A stretch of 11,147 nt of DNA from an uncultured Eubacteriales bacterium (GTDB lineage: Bacteria; Bacillota; Clostridia; Christensenellales; Aristaeellaceae), in contig UQEF01000093.1 in the NCBI GenBank assembly GCA_900540045.1, forward strand, positions 1-11,147. The letters run 5' to 3'. The position numbers were made by a program, and so were the translations under genes. The first letter of the stretch is position 1; each line of letters starts with the position of its first letter. Of the stretch, positions 6,402 to 11,147 are shown one piece after another. Below the pieces are notes generated by a model, which saw only the letters and a list, made by a program, of their open reading frames with translations, did no database searches and was not told where the DNA came from.

Positions 6402-6977
6402 ATGAGTACTGCAAACCCCAATAAACTGAAAATCAAGGACATCATCACCGTTGTCCTGCTGGCTCTGATCAATGTGGTCATTTTCTTCGCCAGCTCCGTC
6501 CTGTACGCAACGCCCATTACCATCATTCTGATGCCGGTGTTTTTCGCCCTGCTGGAGGGCATCGTCTACTTCATCATCGGCACGAAGGTGAAAAAGCTTG
6601 GTGCGATCCTCATTTACAGCATTGTCCGCGCCATTATGGGCGGATACCTGCCGTACATCATCCTCTTTATTCTCTCCGGTGCCATTGCCGAGCTGCTGCT
6701 GTGGAAGATGGGCTACGGCAACGCGAAGGCGCTGACCGTCAGTTATGTCATCAATCAGGTGCTGGCTGCATTCGGCAGCACCATCATTCCCTACGCCATC
6801 GCAGCCAAGGCTATGGCGGATCAGATGGTCACCGATGGCCGTCAGGACGCCATCCTTGCCGCATCCCAGATGCTGCAGTCCTGGGTATCCGTGGCACTGG
6901 TGGCCGGTGTGATCGTGGCCGCATTCATCGGAGCAGCTATCGGCAAGGGCATCGTGAAGAAGCATCTGGCTGCCTGA
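6402..6977 (+). CDS. ECF transporter S component, MptD/Trep_Strep type
   Basis: A 191-residue integral membrane protein with about six hydrophobic segments (roughly 14-34, 37-60, 65-82, 84-104, 112-136, 160-184) and short positively charged ends (KLKIKD near 8-13, KKH at 186-188). Size, layout and position straight after an EcfA-A'-T gene identify it as the substrate-binding S component, and the N-terminal style KLKIKDIITVVLLALINVV fits the MptD/Trep_Strep family. The ligand of that family is not settled in general; as I recall, a related ECF system in group A Streptococcus has been tied to heme uptake, which is suggestive only. The small-residue-rich helices, such as AGVIVAAFIGAAIGKG (168-183), suit docking on EcfT. 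The ATG at 6402 has AAGGAG (6387-6392) nine bases upstream. The gap to the preceding stop is 53 bases with no promoter or terminator seen, so it is co-transcribed. Confidence 0.88.
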   Translation: MSTANPNKLKIKDIITVVLLALINVVIFFASSVLYATPITIILMPVFFALLEGIVYFIIGTKVKKLGAILIYSIVRAIMGGYLPYIILFILSGAIAELLLWKMGYGNAKALTVSYVINQVLAAFGSTIIPYAIAAKAMADQMVTDGRQDAILAASQMLQSWVSVALVAGVIVAAFIGAAIGKGIVKKHLAA

Positions 6978-6998
6978 TCTGCCTTGGAGGAATTACCC

Positions 6999-8759
6999 AT
7001 GAATCAGAACACGAAGCAAAAGCGCTCCGCCGCCTCGTGGCTGGCAGAGCTGGCAAAAGGGCGGTACGGCGAGTACGCTTTGAGCGTCCTTACGGCGCTG
7101 CTGGGCGTTGCCTGCTCGCTTATTCCGTATTTCATCATCATCCGGCTTATCACCGCACTGGTAAACGGCACGGCGGAGCTTCCCCGCTGCCTGACGCTCT
7201 GCGCATGGATGGCGGGCTGCTGGGTGCTGCGCTATGTGCTGCACAGCGTGTCCACCTCTCTCTCCCACCATGCGACGTTCCATGTGCTGGCCAATACCCG
7301 CGTCCGGCTGCTGGACAAGCTAGCGACGCTGCCGCTGGGTACGGTGCTGGATCGTTCCTCCGGCTCGTATAAGAACATCATCGTCGAGCGGGTCGATTCC
7401 ATCGAAACCACCCTTGCCCACCTGCTGCCGGAGATGACCACCAACATCGTGGGGGCGCTGGCGGTACTGGTGCTGCTGTTCATCGAGGACTGGCGCATGG
7501 GCCTTTCCATGTTCATCGTCCTGCCGCTGGGCATTCTCTGCTTTATGTCCATGTTCAGCGGCTATAACGAGAAGTTTCAGCGCACGGTCACCGCGACAAA
7601 GACACTGAACGACACGGCTGTGGAATACATCAGCGGCATTGAGGTCATCAAGGCGTTTGGTCAGTCCAGGACCAGCTATGCAAAGTTCGTCTCCGCCGCA
7701 AAAGAGGGCGCGGACTGCTTCATCGACTGGATGCGCGGGAGTTTGTTCGGACAGGTGGCCGGAATGGCGATACTCCCTTCGACACTTCTCGGCATCTTGC
7801 CGGTGGGCTGCCTTCTCTATATGCACGGCACACTGTCGGCGGAGACGTTTCTCGCGGTCATTGTTCTGTCCTTCGGCGTTATGCAGCCGCTGATCACCGC
7901 TTTTTCCTACACCGATGACATCGCGCAGGTGACGACCATCGTGGGTGAGGTGGCGGAGGTGCTGTCCGGCGAGGATATGCAGCGTCCGGAACGTGCGGAA
8001 AAGCTGCCTGCGGACAACGCCGTCGAGCTGAAAGATGTCCGCTTTGCCTATCACGACAAGGAGGTACTGCACGGAATCGATCTGCACATTGCCCCGGGGA
8101 CGGTCAACGCATTGGTCGGGCCTTCCGGCAGTGGAAAATCCACCATCGCCCGGCTCATCGCCTCCCTGTGGGATGTGAAGGACGGAGAAATCGACCTGGG
8201 CGGCGTGGACATTCGCACGCTGCCGCTGGCGGAGTGCACGAAGCACATCGCCTATGTGTCGCAGGACAACTACCTCTTTGACCTTTCTGTCATGGACAAT
8301 ATCCGCATGGGCAGAAAGGGTGCGACCGATGCGGAGGTCATTGACGCCGCGAAGAAATGCGGCTGCCACGAGTTCATAATGGGGCTGGAGAACGGCTATC
8401 AGACCGTATGCGGTGCATCCGGCGGTCACCTGTCCGGCGGTGAGCGGCAGCGCATCTCCATTGCCCGTGCCATGCTGAAGGACGCGCCGATCGTCATTCT
8501 CGACGAGGCAACGTCCTATACAGACCCGGAAAACGAGGCGGTCATCCAGTCGGCACTGGGAAGGCTGGTGCGGGGCAAGACGCTGCTGGTCATTGCCCAC
8601 CGGCTGTCCACCATCGCGGACGCCGATCAGATCATTGTTGTCAATCAAGGCAAGATCGAAGCGACCGGCACGCAGGCGGAGCTTCTTGCGTCCTGCCCCC
8701 TTTATCAAACCATGTGGGAGGCCCACATCAGCGTCAAAGACGACGGGGAGGTGGCGTAA
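6999..8759 (+). CDS. ABC half-transporter, first of heterodimer
   Basis: A 586-residue half-transporter: N-terminal transmembrane domain of exporter fold with six spans (about 25-320) fused to a nucleotide-binding domain (about 340-586). Seen in the ATPase: A-loop Y351, Walker A GPSGSGKST 374-382, Q-loop Q422, signature LSGGERQ 478-484, Walker B IVILDE 498-503 with catalytic E503, and switch H534. The D-loop reads SYTD (506-509) where SALD is usual. The ATG at 6999 follows TGGAGG (6985-6990) at 8 bases; a TTG at 6984 would place the start upstream of its own ribosome binding site. It begins 21 bases after the S-component stop and shares one base with the next ABC gene, so the two products almost surely form one transporter. 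Exporter-fold pairs beside ECF genes are reminiscent of YbtPQ and IrtAB, which import metallophores despite the fold; direction and substrate here are not determinable from sequence. Confidence 0.92.
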   Translation: MNQNTKQKRSAASWLAELAKGRYGEYALSVLTALLGVACSLIPYFIIIRLITALVNGTAELPRCLTLCAWMAGCWVLRYVLHSVSTSLSHHATFHVLANTRVRLLDKLATLPLGTVLDRSSGSYKNIIVERVDSIETTLAHLLPEMTTNIVGALAVLVLLFIEDWRMGLSMFIVLPLGILCFMSMFSGYNEKFQRTVTATKTLNDTAVEYISGIEVIKAFGQSRTSYAKFVSAAKEGADCFIDWMRGSLFGQVAGMAILPSTLLGILPVGCLLYMHGTLSAETFLAVIVLSFGVMQPLITAFSYTDDIAQVTTIVGEVAEVLSGEDMQRPERAEKLPADNAVELKDVRFAYHDKEVLHGIDLHIAPGTVNALVGPSGSGKSTIARLIASLWDVKDGEIDLGGVDIRTLPLAECTKHIAYVSQDNYLFDLSVMDNIRMGRKGATDAEVIDAAKKCGCHEFIMGLENGYQTVCGASGGHLSGGERQRISIARAMLKDAPIVILDEATSYTDPENEAVIQSALGRLVRGKTLLVIAHRLSTIADADQIIVVNQGKIEATGTQAELLASCPLYQTMWEAHISVKDDGEVA

Positions 8760-10492
8760 TGCTCAAGACACTGAAAAAATTTTTTGCCTTCTGCGGGGTG
8801 GACAACCGCAGGCTGTTTATAACATCTATCTGGCTGGGCGTGGTCAGCGCCATTTGCTCTGCCATGCGTATTCCGGCAGCCGCCATCGTCATTCAGGCGC
8901 TGCTGGAAAGGAACGTCACTATGGCAACTTTATGGACGAGCCTCGGCATTATCGTGATCTCATTGATCATTACGATTGCCATCAACATGAAGGCTACCAT
9001 GCTCCAGACCCGTGCGGGCTACCGCGCCTGCGCCAACAAACGCATCGAGATCGCCGAGCACCTGCGCTACCTGCCTATGGGCTGGTTCAATGACAACAGC
9101 CTCGGCGAGGTCACGTCCGTCACCACCAACACCATGGAAAACATGGCGAATGTGGCTACCCGCGTCGTCATGGTCACGACCCGCGGCTTTCTGACCTCCG
9201 GCATCATCGCAGCGATGATGTTCCTCTTTGACTGGCGTATGGGGCTTATTACGCTGGCGGGACTGCTGCTGTTCTTCGCCGTCAACGCCGCCATGCAGCG
9301 GGCGGAGCAGACCCTTTCCCAGCGGAAGTTCAACGCCGACGAGCGGCTTGTGTCCAAGGTGCTGGAATATGTGCAGGGCATCGCCGAGGTCAAGAATTTC
9401 GATTTGACCCACGACTCTGCAACGCAGGTACACGGCGCTGTGGAGGAATCGCGCAGGGCATCCTTTGCCATGGAGCTGCCGTCGGTGCTTTATATGCTGG
9501 CGCAGTTCATCGTCAACAAGCTCACCGGCGTTGCCGTCTGCGCGGCCGCTATCGTCTTTTACTTCAGCGGCACCATGGAGCTGACAAACTGCCTTTTGAT
9601 GCTGATCTGCTCGTTCATCCTCTTTGAGCAGCTGGACAGCGCCGGAAGCTTTTCGGCTTTGTTCCGCTCCATCGACATCGGCGTAGATAAGGCAAGCGCA
9701 ATTCTGCGCGTAGAACCCATGGACATTGACGGGGAGGAGCTTTCGCCGGAACGGGAGGACATCACCCTGTCCCATGTGGATTTCTCCTATGACAGCAAGC
9801 CCATTCTGCACGATGTGTCCCTGACCATCCCGGAGAAAACCACCGTGGCCATCGTCGGTCCGTCCGGAAGTGGCAAGACCACGCTGTGCAATCTCATGGC
9901 GCGGTTCTGGGACGTGCAGGGCGGCAGCGTGCGCCTCGGCGGACGGGATGTGCGGGAGTACAGCTACGACAGCCTCATCCGCAATTTCTCCTTTGTGTTT
10001 CAGCGGGTCTATCTGTTCTCCGACACCATCGCCAACAATATCCGCTTTGGCAAGCCCGACGCCTCCATGGAGGAGGTGCAGGCCGCCGCGAAAAAAGCCC
10101 GCTGCTACGACTTTATCATGGCATTGCCGAACGGCTTTGACACCGTCATCGGCGAAGGCGGTGCTACGCTTTCGGGCGGCGAACGTCAGCGAATTTCCAT
10201 TGCGCGCGCCATCATGAAGGACGCACCCATCATCATTCTGGACGAAGCCACCGCCAATGTCGACCCCGAAAATGAAAAGGAGCTGATGGAGGCCGTTGCG
10301 GAATTGACCCATGATAAGACGGTCATCATGATCGCCCACCGGCTGAAAACCGTGCGTCACGCCGACCAAATTTTTGTGGTCGATCACGGCGAGATCGTTC
10401 AGCAGGGCACCCATGACGAGCTGGTTGCTGTTGACGGGCTCTACCGCCGCTTCGTGGTGGAGCGGCAGCAGGCCGCCGAGTGGAAGGTCTGA
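8759..10492 (+). CDS. ABC half-transporter, second of heterodimer
   Basis: A 577-residue partner of the preceding half-transporter with the same architecture: six-span exporter-fold membrane domain (about 18-315) and ATPase domain (about 335-577). Motifs: A-loop Y344, Walker A GPSGSGKTT 367-375, Q-loop Q415, signature LSGGERQ 471-477, Walker B IIILDE 491-496 with catalytic E496, D-loop NVDP 500-503, switch H527. Both ATP sites of the predicted heterodimer therefore keep catalytic glutamate and histidine, unlike the degenerate-site exporters such as TM287/288. The start ATG overlaps the stop of the upstream gene (TAATG, 8757-8761), with GGGGAGG (8745-8751) seven bases ahead, a classical sign of translational coupling and equal stoichiometry. 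In-frame codons reaching back to 8714 are shadow coding of the upstream gene. It is the last gene of the operon before the terminator at 10519-10555. Confidence 0.92.
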   Translation: MLKTLKKFFAFCGVDNRRLFITSIWLGVVSAICSAMRIPAAAIVIQALLERNVTMATLWTSLGIIVISLIITIAINMKATMLQTRAGYRACANKRIEIAEHLRYLPMGWFNDNSLGEVTSVTTNTMENMANVATRVVMVTTRGFLTSGIIAAMMFLFDWRMGLITLAGLLLFFAVNAAMQRAEQTLSQRKFNADERLVSKVLEYVQGIAEVKNFDLTHDSATQVHGAVEESRRASFAMELPSVLYMLAQFIVNKLTGVAVCAAAIVFYFSGTMELTNCLLMLICSFILFEQLDSAGSFSALFRSIDIGVDKASAILRVEPMDIDGEELSPEREDITLSHVDFSYDSKPILHDVSLTIPEKTTVAIVGPSGSGKTTLCNLMARFWDVQGGSVRLGGRDVREYSYDSLIRNFSFVFQRVYLFSDTIANNIRFGKPDASMEEVQAAAKKARCYDFIMALPNGFDTVIGEGGATLSGGERQRISIARAIMKDAPIIILDEATANVDPENEKELMEAVAELTHDKTVIMIAHRLKTVRHADQIFVVDHGEIVQQGTHDELVAVDGLYRRFVVERQQAAEWKV

Positions 10493-10518
10493 AGAAACAC
10501 AATCTAAAAAATATGAAA

Positions 10519-10555
10519 AGAAGCTCGTATCAGCTATTGACCGATACGAGCTTCT
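10519..10555. terminator. Bidirectional terminator between convergent genes
   Basis: AGAAGCTCGTATC (10519-10531) and GATACGAGCTTCT (10543-10555) make a perfect 13-bp stem with an 11-base loop. On the minus strand it is followed by TTTTCATATTTTTT (within 10504-10518 read in reverse), a strong U tract, and it lies four bases past the stop of the hydrolase-family gene. On the plus strand it lies 26 bases past the second ABC stop with a moderate T-rich tail (10558-10564). It therefore serves both convergent genes, better for the minus-strand one. Confidence 0.88.
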
Positions 10556-10559
10556 CCGT

Positions 10560-11147
10560 TTATTCTCTGTTTCCGGTAATAAAGTAGTCGCAATACTCTC
10601 CGCCATTCGCCAGCGTCTGTTTTCTGTGCAGCACGCCGTGCTGAAGCGTGATCATCACTTCATCAAGTTCGCAGAACAACGGCATGAGTTCGGAAACACC
10701 GAGTTTCTCCGCGTAAATGCAAATCGGGCAGCGGGTAATGCGGTAGTAACAGGCACCCTCATACGGCTGCCCGACAAAATCCACCTTGAAGGAGGTCGGG
10801 TATTTCGCTTCCTTTTCGGGCGTGTACCATTTGGCGTATTTGACAACGCTCTTTTTGTTCTCCGCCTTGCCCTTGTCGGTATTCAAGTCGGTCTTTGCAA
10901 AATACCACTTGATATGATAGAGTGAGCGGCGCATCATTTCCTGCACGGCCGTTGGTGGAATTTTCTTTTCGCTTGCCACATAGGGCGCAACGAAGGCAAG
11001 GGCGAACAACTCGTTGTATGCCATAGGGTAATCGTCACCGATGTCGTCTGCTTTCTCGACAAGCTCACGATAGACCTTTTTGCTCTTTTTCATAATGTCG
11101 GCGGCATATTCCCTGCCGTACTTCTCTGCCAGAACCTTTTTCATCGG
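10560..11147 (-). CDS. L-2-amino-thiazoline-4-carboxylate hydrolase family protein (5' end may be cut)
   Basis: At least 194 residues, matching the ATC hydrolase family, whose founding activity opens the thiazoline ring of L-2-amino-thiazoline-4-carboxylate to N-carbamoyl-L-cysteine in Pseudomonas cysteine production. The recognisable part is the C-terminal third: RCPICIYAEKLGVSEL (138-153), PLFCELDEVM (155-164) and HRKQTLANGGEYCDY (173-187), giving conserved-looking cysteines C139, C142, C158 and C185. The N-terminal two thirds are helical and lysine-rich without a motif I know. No signal peptide, so cytoplasmic. Many annotated members are distant from the Pseudomonas enzyme, so the true substrate is uncertain. 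The ATG at 11144 sits three bases from the window edge, the frame is open to that edge, and no ribosome binding site can be checked, so the real start may lie outside. It is convergent to the transport operon and shares its terminator. Confidence 0.82.
   Translation of the reverse strand, partial: PMKKVLAEKYGREYAADIMKKSKKVYRELVEKADDIGDDYPMAYNELFALAFVAPYVASEKKIPPTAVQEMMRRSLYHIKWYFAKTDLNTDKGKAENKKSVVKYAKWYTPEKEAKYPTSFKVDFVGQPYEGACYYRITRCPICIYAEKLGVSELMPLFCELDEVMITLQHGVLHRKQTLANGGEYCDYFITGNRE

Noticed and set aside
7320..8726. Minus-strand open frame of 468 codons opposite the first ABC gene
   Set aside because: Antisense shadow of a gene with intact ABC motifs; translation is His and Arg-rich without domains.
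8960..10606. Minus-strand open frame of 548 codons opposite the second ABC gene
   Set aside because: Same reason; it also runs through the terminator hairpin.
1..11147. CRISPR array, insertion sequence with terminal repeats, rRNA or tRNA genes
   Set aside because: No regularly spaced repeats, transposase frames or RNA gene signatures were seen on either strand.

Overview
The window reads as chromosome of a GC-rich member of the Bacillota (probably an anaerobic clostridial gut bacterium; this is inferred from protein style and not proven). The left end carries core genes: most of dnaA, cut by the window edge, then a small CxxC zinc-ribbon gene with its own strong extended -10 promoter. Both are GC-rich with strongly GC-biased third positions. 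dnaA is not followed by dnaN here.

Just downstream of the zinc-ribbon gene the character changes. A large serine recombinase of the DUF4368 type lies on the minus strand and has lost its N-terminus, including the catalytic serine. Its reading frame ends abruptly at about position 3361-3375. Immediately beyond that junction begins an outward-facing cassette with lower, more mixed GC content. I read this as an integrated element that has been rearranged, with a transport cassette now joined to the stump of its recombinase.

The cassette (3411 to 10555) looks like one plus-strand operon: a TetR-type regulator behind a near-consensus promoter that overlaps a 30-bp palindrome; a single-chain ECF energizing module (EcfA-EcfA'-EcfT fused in 720 residues); an MptD/Trep_Strep-type ECF S component; and two ABC half-transporters with exporter-type fold whose genes overlap by one base and should form a heterodimer. 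A 13-bp-stem terminator closes the operon. It is shared with a convergent minus-strand gene of the L-2-amino-thiazoline-4-carboxylate hydrolase family, which runs to the right edge.

Working model (inference): the fused ECF module plus its S component imports a small hydrophobic or metal-bound ligand, the ABC pair moves the same or a related ligand (as importer like YbtPQ/IrtAB, or as exporter), and the TetR protein represses the set until it binds the ligand. The substrate cannot be read from sequence; heme or a metallophore is the guess I find most reasonable. Of the stretches without a complete gene, 1247-1441 holds a promoter and leader, and 3371-3489 holds the recombinase junction, promoter and operator.
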